Source of the DNA: Metallyticus violacea
Taxonomy: Eukaryota > Arthropoda > Insecta > Mantodea > Metallyticidae
Length of the DNA: 64,000 nucleotides
Direction: 5' to 3'
NCBI GenBank assembly: GCA_030762175.1
Contig: CM060835.1
Coordinates: 86,233,501 to 86,297,500 of the forward strand
Part shown: one piece after another, positions 1 through 11,505 of the stretch
How positions within the stretch are numbered: the stretch's first letter is position 1
Layout of the letters: each line of letters begins with the position of its first letter
Translations under genes and position numbers: made by a program
The notes under the pieces: model-generated
The model's input: only the letters and a program-made list of their open reading frames with translations
Told to the model about the DNA's origin: nothing
Database searches by the model: none

Positions 1-1700
1 TCCCCAAAATAGTAAATTACTATAAACCTACAGGACGACAAGATATTGGACACCCCCGAAAGAGATGGAAATACCAATTTCAATAAAAATCGTATGTTAT
101 GTGGAGACGGAACCGGCCTTATGGTCTATATAGTTGTATATGATGATCAGTTGAAAACATACACAATTTACATTATAATACTCAACGATTTTCTCTAACT
201 TTTCTGTTGTAAAACTTTGCCCTTTGTCAGAACTATTTTACTAACGGAAAAATAACTTTCTATGGATACCGAAATAATGGGTGCATATTTAATTGTGGTA
301 ACATTTTCTATGGTGATTTCTTTAGGGAGAAGTAATCACACGTAATGCTTAGAATGTGAAATCCGGGGTTTCTTTTTAATACATTTACCCATGTATCTCT
401 AACCTTAGCCCAACCTTTCCTACTGCACTTTGAACTTTCACTTCTGCTTCCTTTACTGCTGACAGATGTTGCATGGTGAATTCTTTCGTTCTATTTTGTC
501 ATTTACTTACCTCTTTGCAGCAATGCTGGCATAATATACTTTTACCATCTTAGATTAATTTTGGAGACTGCTGAATCAGCGTGCTTCTGCTTCTGTTTGC
601 CTTTTCTTTCCGTATTACGCAGTTTATTCACAGTTAAATCAAATGTAAATTACCACTACTAGAAAAAGAATTGCGTTATTCCCTCAACACGTGTATCATG
701 CGGTTCGACTCGTCCGACTGGCAAAATTCGTCAATATATAAAATGTTACAAGGATCGATGGAATGTAGATGGGTACCAGGGTTCATAGGCTCGACTCTCT
801 AACCCCCTCACCAAACGCATCAGAAAATCCAAGGTCTCGCAAGGACACTGTTCTTATGTTTTTGCTACTAGAGCTAGAACTACTCTCTATTCGTCCTTGT
901 GACAATGTCACGTGAGGTAACGTCACTAATATGCCTGTGTGCAATCAAGTACAACATAGTAGCAATGCATGCAAAGAAAGTAGTTCCATGTTAGTAATCG
1001 AAATTTGAGAATGGGTTCAGTAATAAATGACATGTACTATAAAATATTTATGATTTGAATTTAATTACTATTGACTTAATGAAATTTAATTTCAAAGGTG
1101 CACATTGATGCGCTACAATTCCCAAGATGCAGCTCGCTTGATTTAATGGTTGTTTAAACAAGGCAAGGCACAAGCAGTTTGCGCTTGTTAACGTTAGCAT
1201 TGACGCTAACGAATCATGTGGCAAGAAAACAATTATTTTAAACTAGATTTAAGTTCTGCGAAAAATAACCGGCACTCGCAATAAAGTAGCAAACCTAACC
1301 TCACAATTTACCGGTCTCTTGTCATTGCGTCACTCACACTTGCCACGTGTTTCTGAAAATTGGGCAGTATTTCTGGCGCATATTGCGCAAGGATGCTTTA
1401 TGTTTGTTGACATTAGGATCACTCTAAGAGTGAACACATAATATTTTACGATACCTTTGCACCCATCCTACGTCGCAAGCCCGAGACAGTTTCTCTACTC
1501 CTTGCTGTGAATACATTGACCTTTTGGCCAACTGTTGAATATCAAATAAACTAAACTGCATATTGCATTCTAGTGAACTATTTGGATGCCAGTTATCTTC
1601 AAAATATCTAATTAAATAAACTAAAGATGGCATACAGACACTTTTACTTCCGCTTATTACCACATGCGTACTTTTCTCATCCAAACATTAACCATGTGTG
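1..1700. other. No recognisable gene or repeat
   Basis: AT-rich sequence. Only short chance open frames occur on either strand and none resembles a protein family I know. I see no splice-site pair around any of them. Confidence 0.6.
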
Positions 1701-1745
1701 ATGCATCAGCAGTAAAAACGGGCGTTAAACACTATTAAAAAAATC
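1701..1745 (+). repeat. SINE-B 3' end fragment
   Basis: The core AAAAACGGGCGTTAAACACT followed by an A-rich tail is the same 3' end seen in the fuller SINE-B copies at 25.6, 34.2, 43.0 and 45.1 kb. Only the tail end is present here; the tRNA-like head is missing. Confidence 0.75.
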
Positions 1746-2391
1746 ACCCAAGCACACAACTAACAATTTCTTAGAAAAGATAAGTTGCTCAAGAAGATTG
1801 TTGTGCGCAGGCGCAATATGTTCTTTCTCTCTCGCTGAACAGCTTTCTCTTTCCCACAATAGCGGATTCCACATACCGTGCACGAGATTTCCTTACTCAA
1901 CTGCTCAACAAAACCGTAATTACATGGACTCATGAAGAAAAACTTCACACTTCATGATACAGTCTTGCTGTCTCCATTTGCGGCCACTTTCCAATTCAGT
2001 TAGAATGTTCGGATCCCAGCGAGCACACACTTTAGAAATATTAAGTACCATGTTTAAAATATGGTTACTTTCAGACTTTCAATATTGCATACTTGGTCAT
2101 TGCTAAAAGCAGTGATTACAGCACTGTTGCCATTACTTTTCGAATGCCATAGTACAAATATTTGGACCCGTAAATAATTCTAAGAGTTCAACATATTTCA
2201 GTAACTCAGCTTTCTTGAGGTCAGCGGGAGTTTAATGTGATACTGCAATATTTTTTCTCAGAGATACTGCTATATATCCAATCTTTGTATTGTTTTTCCC
2301 CGCACGCGGACCGGCTCGGCAGCCGATAGCACAAGGCACAGCTGCCCATATCCAGAGCGCATGCAATCGGCAAAGCCTGAAAACGTGCTTG
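1746..2391. other. No recognisable gene
   Basis: Mixed AT-rich sequence. A GC-richer patch lies near 2,290-2,380 next to a transposase relic and may belong to the same dead element. Confidence 0.5.
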
Positions 2392-2520
2392 CATGCTGAA
2401 AACTTTCACGTTTACTGCAAGACAAGCATTATAACGCATAAACAAATTGCGATTAACACGTTGCAGCATTACCTCTGCCCATATATTGATTTGCAGTTCG
2501 TCAAATGTTCAGGGATTTAT
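2392..2520 (-). pseudogene. Transposase C-terminal relic (Tc1/mariner-like family)
   Basis: Read on the minus strand this gives TFDELQINIWAEVMLQRVNR and then a short tail. That pattern, an L-x-x-NI-x-x-E-(I/V) stretch followed by L-x-RV-x-RN, is the C-terminal helix region of a DDE transposase family with several other relics in this window, most clearly at 30.7 kb. No catalytic residues are left in this piece. It is a fragment, not a working gene. Confidence 0.55.
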
Positions 2521-3410
2521 TTTACAGACCCTGTCCCATTAAATAATGATAAAAAAAATCAGAGGGCGATAAGTCCGGGGAACGAGGAGATCACAATCTT
2601 GTAATCAAATACATAAACAGTTGCAAGTAATGAAGTGTAATGTAAGCTGTATGGGAGTGTGGCTCCGTCTTGCTGAAACACACCGTTCTTTTGTTCTTCC
2701 TCCATTAATTGAAGACTAAGGTTCTGATGGTGAGCATTGTTTCACGAAACCAAATCGTCTAGCCCATACACGGATCTTAGTTTCATATACAAGTTGAGAA
2801 TTTTCTACCACCCAAAAAACAATTATTTGGACTGTTCACTTAGTTGTTTAAGTAAAATCATGACTCGTCCAACTAACTGCAATTGTAGATATCCGTCATG
2901 TACAGACTGCAGAAACCTGTTGCAAAAACGCAATTCTCCTTCCCTTTAGTAACCTTTCGTGGTGATTGTTTTAATTGAGCAGCGATATCTTCCTCTGTTA
3001 ACGATTTTCTTGTTCAACACCGACACTGTCGTTTTGAATTTAAGCACTGTAAATATAGATCTAACAGGTAGATGAACTTATTGATATTCTGCTCTACACT
3101 GAGCAGCTGATTAGTAAATGCAAATGATCTGTTCCATGTTAAATCTTTGAACTATGGCAAACAGAGAAATGAAATGCAACAAAACAGCAACTCCTCGCTG
3201 TTCCGAAACTTTACACGCACTAACTGTCCTTATCAGCTGGCAATGCGCGTTCTTGACTGCCGGTGTGTGCAGCTGAGACCTGCCAGCTTTGGATCCGGTC
3301 CGCGTATGGGGATGCGGTATATTGTTAAAATGCAGCTGGATTAAAAGTAATTTATTCCAAATTAACTCATCTAAAATAGTACACACCGTGTCGCTGAGGT
3401 TGTTAGAGGC
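2521..3410. other. No recognisable gene
   Basis: AT-rich spacer between two transposon relics. The open frames at 3,111-3,482 (minus) and 3,147-3,344 (plus) do not resemble a known protein. Confidence 0.5.
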
Positions 3411-3962
3411 GGGTTTAATGACGTGGGTTATCTTGTTCCTAATGTGAAGAAAGTATTTGTGAAAGATTCCATTAGGTTTCAAAATTTTCGTGAACTGCTT
3501 CCTTTTTTTCCCCTTACTTCTTCATCAAATTACAAGCAGATTAGGTTCGTGGCTGGAGGTTTACCACATTACCTAAAAAGTTTCACTGTACTGAAAACAG
3601 TGTTTGCTTTCTTAAATGCGGATGATGCAACCAGCATTGCGATAGCTGAGGAATATACCGAGAAAAAGATTCGGTACATTTCTCTAAATTGACAGAAATT
3701 ACGTATAACACAATTACAGGTACGAAATAATTCCTGGCAGTTTTCACTATCTCTGATGCATCAAGTTTCTGTGGAGTGTTGTTAAATTTTTATTCCATAA
3801 GATATTAGAGAAAATTCCCGGTTACAAATCAATCTAAAACAAAAGAGGAACTAACAGAAGAGATACTATGTTTTTTATCATGCGATGTTGAAAGAACATT
3901 TTCAAAGTATAAAACATTCTTTACTGATAGACAAAGACTTCTCACAAGAAAACTGTAAGATA
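3411..3962 (+). pseudogene. hAT-family transposase relic
   Basis: Two plus-strand pieces fit a hAT transposase in the right order. The first, about 3,423-3,690, begins VPNVKKVFVKDSIRFQNFRE and continues to LNADDATSIAIAEE, resembling the region of hAT transposases where a vKKVFxKap-RvxxFk block precedes the RW motif and an Lnx-DDAxSI block. The second, about 3,878-3,956, reads SCDVERTFSKYKTFFTDRQR, the hAT C-terminal dimerisation motif (usually S-x-x-x-ER-x-FS). Stops and frame changes separate the pieces, and the DDE residues between them cannot be followed. A dead copy; no terminal inverted repeats were identified. Confidence 0.7.
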
Positions 3963-5009
3963 ACTTCTCTTGTCTGCAGTAACAGACTTGAATAAGGGAA
4001 CATTTTCCGAAACAAATACTTTATTTAACTGTTAATTATTTGTTTCTGCATATTTTAATATTTTGTGCATATTTACATAAATATTTTTGCTTAAAAAGCC
4101 GAGCTCTTCTAAGGAACCTTAGACTGTGTTTCTCTGGTGCATGCAACTCAGGGTTTTAGCTTAGCTTTATACTTTTAGCTTTATACGGATGTTACCAGGA
4201 ATGTCCTCTTGTATAAATCTCAACATACTGTTATTACTTGTGTCCCATTTACAACTTTCTTTTAAACTAAGCGTGTAACTAATTTCTAAACCTTGAAATG
4301 TATTTGAAACGGCCTGAAAAATATATTTGGATTTTTTCTTTCCTTCTTTTTTTTTAAAGCCAGGCCTTATGATCGTTTTTATATTTTGGCAGTGAAAGTT
4401 TTGAGAATTTCAAATTTCTGTACTCCTAAAAGATAAACAATAAATATTGCGTAGCTTTCTGTATCCATAATACTGATAACAAAAACAGGTTATGAATTCG
4501 TAGAACACAGAGTGAAAAATCACTTCACCAATAACAAACACACATGAAACGATGTAATTCCACAAACATAATGTAAGAGTTTCACTTACTTTATTTATCA
4601 AAACTAAGTGAGTAAATAATGCCACACTGTTGTAAAACCGTTGACAATATTAATCAATATAACACGAAGAAAAATAAAAATCAATTATAGTACATGGAAA
4701 CTACACGATAACACTTTTCCACTAATCTATGCCATACAGAGCATGATGACATAAGTGAAGGCGAGCAAGTGGAGGACTTGGATCTAGAGCAAACAGATAT
4801 AAGTGGCACTAACTGATGCACGTTTGCCGTGCCCTCCGTAAACAGCAATTTAAATAATAAATGTAAATGATATGGAAAACTGTAAGCATAGCGATAGATA
4901 TATTTAAGCCCATATATCCTTCATGTGACTTCGCAGACCTCAGATTCCTATATGAAAATGTTCAGTAGAGCATTTCCTATTTCTTGTTCATTTTTTTTTT
5001 TGTTCTTTT
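3963..5009. other. No recognisable gene
   Basis: AT-rich DNA with poly-T runs. Nothing on either strand resembles a conserved protein. Confidence 0.5.
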
Positions 5010-5043
5010 ACTGTACCATCCTATATATATAGGATGGTACAGT
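5010..5043. repeat. Perfect 34-bp palindrome
   Basis: The segment is a perfect inverted repeat with no spacer: 17-base arms beginning ACTGTACCATCC around a TATATATA centre. It can form a cruciform. It could be a collapsed foldback element or chance growth of a TA microsatellite centre. No gene is attached to it. Confidence 0.9.
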
Positions 5044-6405
5044 ATATATATGAAAAATACTGGCAATATTAAAGAAGTCAATTTTTGAAAACAATTATTC
5101 TGCTATTAATGTAATATTGATAACAATGTACTTTTAACATTATGAATATATTTAGTTAAAATAGAACAAGAATGCTAAATTTGCTAGGAATCTGAAATGC
5201 ACTTAAGATTTTTTAATTTCTCTGTTCAGTGGAATGTTTATAGCAATATCTATAGTTCGCTCACAGTAAATTTTAAAGTGTTATCTCTTTTTTCTCGGTA
5301 ACACTTCCGAATAGTTCATCCAGTACATGTGCTTCTTTTACACGGTAATAGTTCGGCCGCAATTCAGGCGTAGCAAGACAACGTACGGTAAAAAGTGATT
5401 AAACGAAGTTGAAACATACCTGAAAAAAACTCAATTTTATAATAGGGAACAATATTTTGCAGCCAGAAAAGTAAATACAGCATAACAATTATTGGATCTA
5501 CTAGCTAGTAACCTCCTCCCACAGTCTCTTCCTTCCCATTATTTGTATAGTCGCAGATTCCTTCTACTAGTGACGATTGCAACCCCTCCAGGGCGGATTT
5601 AAGAGTGGGCAACATAACTGGGATTCCAGCGCAATTTTAGCGGAAACTGGGAAAAAATTAAATTCGCAATTAATTCAGTTACACATACTAACTTTATCGC
5701 TAATCTGGGGTAAATCCTGGAAACCGGGGACCCAGTGGTTTGCTGCGGCGAGCTACGGCCTGACGACCTACGATCGCCTTCTTTTCGTAAATATAAATTG
5801 ATAGTGGACAAATCATTGTAGTGATGGCAAACCTCCTTTAACTCCAGCAAAACGTACGTACTGTCATCTAGCGGCAGAAACTATAAGCAACTAGTCATAA
5901 TAAACAAAATAAGTGAGTGCAACAAGAATCCAAGAGCTGGATGAGCTATTGGAAACAATTACCTTTTTTTCTGGTAAAATTGACAATTATATTATATTTT
6001 TCTTTATATAGCAGTATATTTACATTTTCCAATAGTCATAATCATAACCTATAAGATTTAGTTTATCTTTCTCACTTTTCTTTAACTGCTAATGGTAGCC
6101 TAATTCCTCTACTTCATGAAAGTTTCAAAACATTACTCTACAGTTTTAAAGCTGATATATGAATCCGGTAGCCTGATGTTACATTTTATGATAAAAGGTG
6201 TAACTCATTAGCTTACTTCTAGTGAATCAAAAAGAAAAACGCTGCATTCAGAGTGTTGCTATTGTTTACAAAATACATTTGTTGGAAAAACAAAGTGACT
6301 AATCGCTGTAGCGACGTTCTTTTTGTTTTCTACTGCTAGTCATCTTTCTTTTGTTATTTTTTACCGTAACGTTACTACCCCATCTTTTGTTTTGCAGGTA
6401 CTCAC
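5044..6405. other. Spacer or intron upstream of position 6,406
   Basis: No gene found. If the transporter exon at 6,406-6,537 (minus strand) is live, this stretch and everything to the left is intron, because no following exon of that family is visible down to position 1. Confidence 0.5.
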
Positions 6406-6537
6406 CTTTTGCAATGGGACAGCAGTTCCAGAGGGCTACGGGGCCGACACCGCTGAATTGCCCCACGGCAAGCTCCAAAAAGTACATCGGCTTCCCAGCA
6501 AGAGCCAACATTATTAGATATGGAATCAGAAACGCTC
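6406..6537 (-). CDS. SLC6-family Na+-coupled transporter, internal exon
   Basis: This is one internal exon of a sodium (and chloride) dependent neurotransmitter or amino-acid transporter, a plasma-membrane symporter with 12 membrane helices. The minus strand shows a pyrimidine-rich acceptor ending TTTCCACAG at 6,538 and a donor G|GTGAGT at 6,405. Between them lie 132 bases: 2 bases, 43 whole codons, 1 base. The peptide includes the hydrophobic stretch [13 protein letters not shown], then [15 protein letters not shown] and WNCCPIAK. That is membrane helix 2 and the following intracellular loop of SLC6, where G-x-P-x-(Y/F)-F-x-E-x-A-x-GQ is the family signature. There is no stop or frame disruption, so it looks functional. 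Flanking exons (helix 1 with its GxGNxWRFPY motif, and the following GYGQ exon) are not visible in this window, so adjoining introns would be long. A stray duplicated exon is the alternative. The substrate cannot be told from 43 residues. Confidence 0.92.
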
Positions 6538-8239
6538 CTGTGGAAATAAAATGTGTATATTATGGAACAATCATACATTCACTTCGTGTAAAGGTGACAA
6601 CAAAATTATTAAGATCAGGAATAGCAGTAGAAATAAGAAAGTACAAACACAAGTGAAAAGCAAACGGAGCACTGAAACTCATTTAAAAAAATTACGTAAG
6701 TAATTTTAAGTTTGTTTAAAAAATTAAAATTTAAGAGTGTTACTTGGCATTTATTCATTTTTAATCACACTAATGTGTATTGCAATAAAACGATTAATAA
6801 AAAATAAATAAAGCATATTGAATGACAATTTTTTTGTGCCACCTTACAAATACTCCTCCCAGAAATTCACTCGTCTCATATATCGTTATTATAAGTATAA
6901 GCACACATAGACATGTGTTAAATGTATTAATTAATTAGCGTATCTGATTAAAAATATTTTGGCAGCATTCAAAACAACGTTCTCTTGTAGCAAAAGGCAA
7001 GATAGAAAGTCGTTAAGGAAATATATCTTTACTTTTCATTGGCATTTATATAATCTTTAATTTATTTTATTACAGTATTAAAACGAATAATTAAATTCTT
7101 CTACTTTTAATACCGATTCTGAAATCTCTTGTTGTTCCAACTGAGTAGCATTTGTACGTATCAGACTTTAGAACAAGAATTACATATTAACAGTTGCGCT
7201 GCTACGCTATTCTAGTGAACTGATTTAGCACATTGATGAGCTAAAGTGAACGGTTCTGTCTAGTTAAATACACGTTGTAATAAGTTTATGTAGGGAAAAT
7301 TGCCTTATGCTGCCCTAAAATCAGTTTAGCCAGCAGAATTACCAACTTAATGGGGAGTTTAGGAATATCCTCTACTTCTAATGGTAAACTATTTTCTGCG
7401 AGCAATATGGTTTCAGAATCTTACAATTCTATTAGATTAACAAGTAAAATTTATTTTAAACGTATCAAAATTCTAAAGAAAAACCTGATGTTAAGTTTAC
7501 GGTAAAACACTAAGGAAGTCTGGAAGAAAAGTTATTTGAATTGATTTTGAACAAGAAATATAAGCAAAAATGAATGTCAGTAAATCATAGGTATGGGGCA
7601 TTTCGTTTTAGTTTTATAGTTGTAGGATAAATTCATTGTTCTTTGTTTGGGCATCTTTCAGTAGAATTGACTGGCAACAAGGAATGTTATTTAGGTGCAC
7701 AGGAATTTAAAATACACTTAATTTAGTTATTTTCATCTTGGTTTTCACAATGTGTAATAAATTTTTAGTTTAATAATAATAATAACAATAATTATAAAAG
7801 TTTCATTACATCACGGCTGAAAAACGCAGTTTGTTCTCAGCACTCTAGAGAAAGGACATTGCTGTTCAACACACAGTACCACTAATGCACTAGACGGACA
7901 AATAAGCTGTCAAATTGTGTGCATTTGTACCGCCCTAAAGCGATGTGAACAACATGCATGGATTAACATTTAGGTAGAGCATAACAGGAACACCAAGAAA
8001 TGTCCTGTATGTCCCCGACAATTCTTTGGCAATCAAATCTTGACATATCTGACGGTGGTCCTCTCCACATGGATGTGATAATATGAAAGATGTACAGGTC
8101 CTCAAAGCGCTTTACGTTGATTTGATTTACCACCTCAGCAAGTGTACCGACAATGGCCAGCGAGGAAGTTAGCCGCAAAAGTCGGAACAATCCACAACAT
8201 TACGGTGTTGCAGTAGGACGCTCTTTCTTAGATATCTTC
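6538..8239. other. No recognisable gene; possible intron
   Basis: AT-rich sequence on the 5' side of the transporter exon. No SLC6 helix-1 exon is recognisable on the minus strand. The GC-richer block at 7,930-8,240 may be the upstream part of the LINE fragment that follows. Confidence 0.5.
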
Positions 8240-9104
8240 TGAACAGCGGCTGGGAGACTATGTAATTTGTTCTGATTCCCTTAATACCCTCAGGGGCCTT
8301 CGTATTCTATACTCTAACCACGACTTCACGTCGCCGGCATCAGCGTGACATTCCTATGGATTCCTGGGCATGTAGGCATCGTGGCTGTTGATGCCTAAAA
8401 TTCTGTTTCTTTGAAGGATTTTAGAACCTACTTATATTTTTAAGAGGATTCTATTTCACCTTTCCCGCATTGAAGCTACCCTTTACAGTGCTCCACGTTT
8501 TAACTTAATGGCACTAGCCAGCACCTCTTTGGGTTTTATTGTGCTTACCTTCCTCCACTTCGGATGTTCTGGTGGACGTAACATTGCTATTGAGCGCGTG
8601 CTCGGTTTTATTCACCTTTGTGATTTCTGGAGTACCGTGTGATCGTTTCGTAGTACGTGTGCCGGATTGTAGCTTTTTTTTTTTTTGGTAATTTTGCGAC
8701 CACTGCAGACTCCGGCTTTATGTCGGTTACGGTTTTAGCTTAATCCATTACCACATATTTCTTTAGTGCTTTATCTTCAGTTCATAGCCAATCTGCTGTT
8801 ATTTTATTCTAATCGTTTAAATTTAGTGTCTCCTTTTAATACTTGACTTGACTTCGCACATTTTGTGTGCTCTTGGCCATGTTTTACTAAGTTCGGGCGC
8901 TTATGGCTGTTTATGGATGTCTAGCGTCTTTCAGAAGTTGGCAGAGGATGACAAATGTCGTAGAGGAGTACATTGGAGGAATGTTGAGTTTTCAGGTTGT
9001 AGAATAAAAAGTTTGTTATATATTATTAGTACTTGTTTCAGCTTGTACATTTGTATTTTCATTGCTGTGCTTGCTCTCGAGTAAATAAATAAAAATAAAT
9101 GACT
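8240..9104 (+). pseudogene. Non-LTR retrotransposon (LINE) 3' fragment with RNase H relic
   Basis: The plus strand near 8,258-8,400 reads CSDSLNTLRGL and, a little downstream, TFLWIPGHVGIVAVDA. These fit the RNase H domain of jockey/I-type LINEs: an SDS-x-x-A/T-L motif and the W-x-PGHxGI-x-x-x-x-AD motif. Stops follow at once. The sequence then runs as a 3' untranslated region to a tail of TAAATAAATAAAAATAAA around 9,083-9,103, typical of a LINE 3' end. Reverse transcriptase and endonuclease parts are absent, so this is a 5'-truncated dead copy. Confidence 0.6.
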
Positions 9105-9421
9105 AGAGATGAATGTCGGATGTGGGAACGCACCCACAGTCCTTGAACCTCCAAACCAGAAAAATATCATGAGATATAATAATAAAGAATACATTAAGGC
9201 AATTATAGGCAACAATACATTTATCCTAAATACATAATGAGATCAATAAACACGTATAAAACAGGATAAGCGTTTATATATTGTCTTTAGAAGCCTCAAA
9301 ACATACACATTCAATGAGCATAGTAACAATAGTATTAAATAGTTATAATCTTTAAAAATAATTACACGAAAAAAAAATGACAAGATTCCACATAGTGCCG
9401 TGCTATCAAATTTGTTTACCT

Positions 9422-10250
9422 CCGGAGTTTTTTGCCTATGGGCGAGCACGCCGCTCGTATTCCGTTAGATAGCAAGTCCGATTTTGGTGATTAATGGGAG
9501 GGTAAAATAAGAAAACAATCCAACCATACAAAAATATACAAAGCTATTTAATGGACTCATTACTCACCAAACTATCAAATGAAATGTTGAAACTGCCCGC
9601 CTTCATTCTTCACGTATTTTGGCACCTATTTAGGAAATTATTCATCACTCGCTGTAGTTCATTTTGAGAAACCCGGACAATTTCCTAACGAATATTATCT
9701 TTGAGTTCATGTATGGTGTGCGGGTTTGTTTTTTACACAGAATTTTTTGATTTACCTCAGAGATAATCGCAGGTTATTAAATCGGGAGACCAAGGGGGTC
9801 ACAAATCCCTAGTAATGATCTGTCTTGTGAAAACACATTGTGAATTGCTCATGGAATTATTCGCAGTGTGCTGTTGAAAAAAAGCATGATCATGCTTCCT
9901 GTCGATTAATTCTCTGAAAAAAGATTAATATGGTATTCACATAAGTAACAGAATTAAGTATATGCTCAAAAATTAGTCCTATGAATCTTTCACCATTAGG
10001 TTAACACTGAATCGTACATAAAGACAGGCTCTGCAGTTATAAACACACGAGACATAATAAACTACATATACTGTCGAATTAAGAAACAAACAACGCAACA
10101 CACACCTGAAAGCAGCTCAGCTACGACTGCCACAGTCAGTAAGGAGTCAGCAGGCTTGCTACCTTCTCCACGGCGCGGTAAACAAGTGGGGACTCGCTAA
10201 TAATGGGAAAACATCGCTGATCACACTGGAGATTACTAACTTAACCAAAG
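9422..10250 (-). mobile_element. 0.8-kb terminal-inverted-repeat DNA transposon, copy E1
   Basis: The segment starts GGAGTTTTTTGCCTATGGGC and ends with a degenerate inverted version near 10,180-10,205. A second copy lies at 41,738-42,536 with the same ends and the same interior order. On the minus strand the interior gives fragments of a DDE transposase: a block like QQ-x-x-ATAH, then a C-terminal region ending shortly before the left terminus. Both copies have the same shortened layout, so this may be a deletion derivative that was itself mobile. No open transposase is left. Confidence 0.6.
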
Positions 10251-11340
10251 TTTACAGCATTTTAATGTAAAGTAAAGAAGTAAAGAGTCAGAAAATTCAT
10301 TCTCAACCCCAAGTGAATTGACGTGATACTACCCAGTAATTAAACTCTCTGTGCCTCACTTTCTTTCTGTTTTTTTAATTTGATTCGTTCACTTTTAATA
10401 TCTTTTCTGAACTCACAGCGCCCTTTGCCGTCCCAGCTTAGTATGTCTGTGATGGATGTCTATACATGCGAGCAGTAAGTTTGCAAATTTTTACTGAGTT
10501 GTGGAAGTCAAAGTTTGTATTCAGATGTGCTTTTCACACAAAGCGCATGTTGGCTAGGAACTGAAATGAGTCAAAAGGGAAAATTCGGGGATACATAGCA
10601 GCGGTGCCCAAACACGATGCGTATGTAATATTTCCCTCAATCGTGTTTAGTCCCTACCAAAGACACCTGCGTTACATTAATATGGGAGCAATGACTGCTG
10701 AAGTTGTCGCCAACATCGATAAAGACTAATTTTGTACCCAAGATGACGATAAAGATAAATCCCTTATTTGCAATAAATATTTATAATAGATATCTCCTGC
10801 TGTAACATTGAACGGCATTTTAATAGATACTACCATAATGACTATGGCAGACATATTCTGTTGGGAATATTAGTTATTTACATTTGATTACATTCATTTT
10901 TTCTTTTACATCTTTTATTATTAATTGGACTTTTTCTTTTCCGACGGAGACACCTTGCAACAATTTATAGTTGAATGCACCAGCCTCTTGTGCTTCTTGT
11001 ACCTACTGAAAAGGTGCATCTTTTACTGAATTGTGCAGCTAATTGTTAAAAAATGAAGTTCTTTAGTAAAGCGAATTTACCAGAGAGAGATTCATAATAG
11101 TGGCTGAGGAAATATGTACCAATTTAGTAGATATGTTGAAATATGTAAGCATTTCGCACCATACTGTAATGACCTAGAGTGGGATATGGAAAAAAAAAAA
11201 AAAACACTTAGGACCAGTTGTATAAAGAGTTAACTTGAGCTTAGGGCATAAAATTAACCATGAGCAATGCTTAACTTGAAAATTGTATAAACACTAATTT
11301 AGGATTATTTCGTCTTCTAAATAATTATTGGAGGCATATT
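10251..11340. other. No recognisable gene
   Basis: AT-rich sequence containing only short poly-A and poly-T runs, such as the A run near 11,190-11,204. Confidence 0.5.
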
Positions 11341-11347
11341 CAAAATG

Positions 11348-11505
11348 GATAAAGGAACGACCAGTAGAGTCATTCATAAAAGTAGAGCAATAGCAGCTCT
11401 GAGACCTCAGTTCATTAAGTTCAGACGAAGAAAGTGATACAACATTCGCAAATTTCCTGGAGTTTTAGGTGCTATAGACTGCACTTACATTGCTTGGGGG
11501 TTGTA
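11348..11505 (+). pseudogene. PIF/Harbinger (HARBI1-like) transposase relic
   Basis: One plus-strand frame reads SRVIHKSRAIAALRPQFIKF and then, after a single stop, KFPGVLGAIDCTYIAW. This fits Harbinger nucleases, where a helix-turn-helix of the type (Q/T)-x-SR-x-(I/V)-x-(R/K)-x-x-x-A-I is followed by the first catalytic block F-P-G-V-x-G-A-I-D-(C/G)-T-H/Y-I. The D of GAID is the first catalytic aspartate. Only about 50 codons remain, with a stop between the blocks, so this is a relic. Confidence 0.72.
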
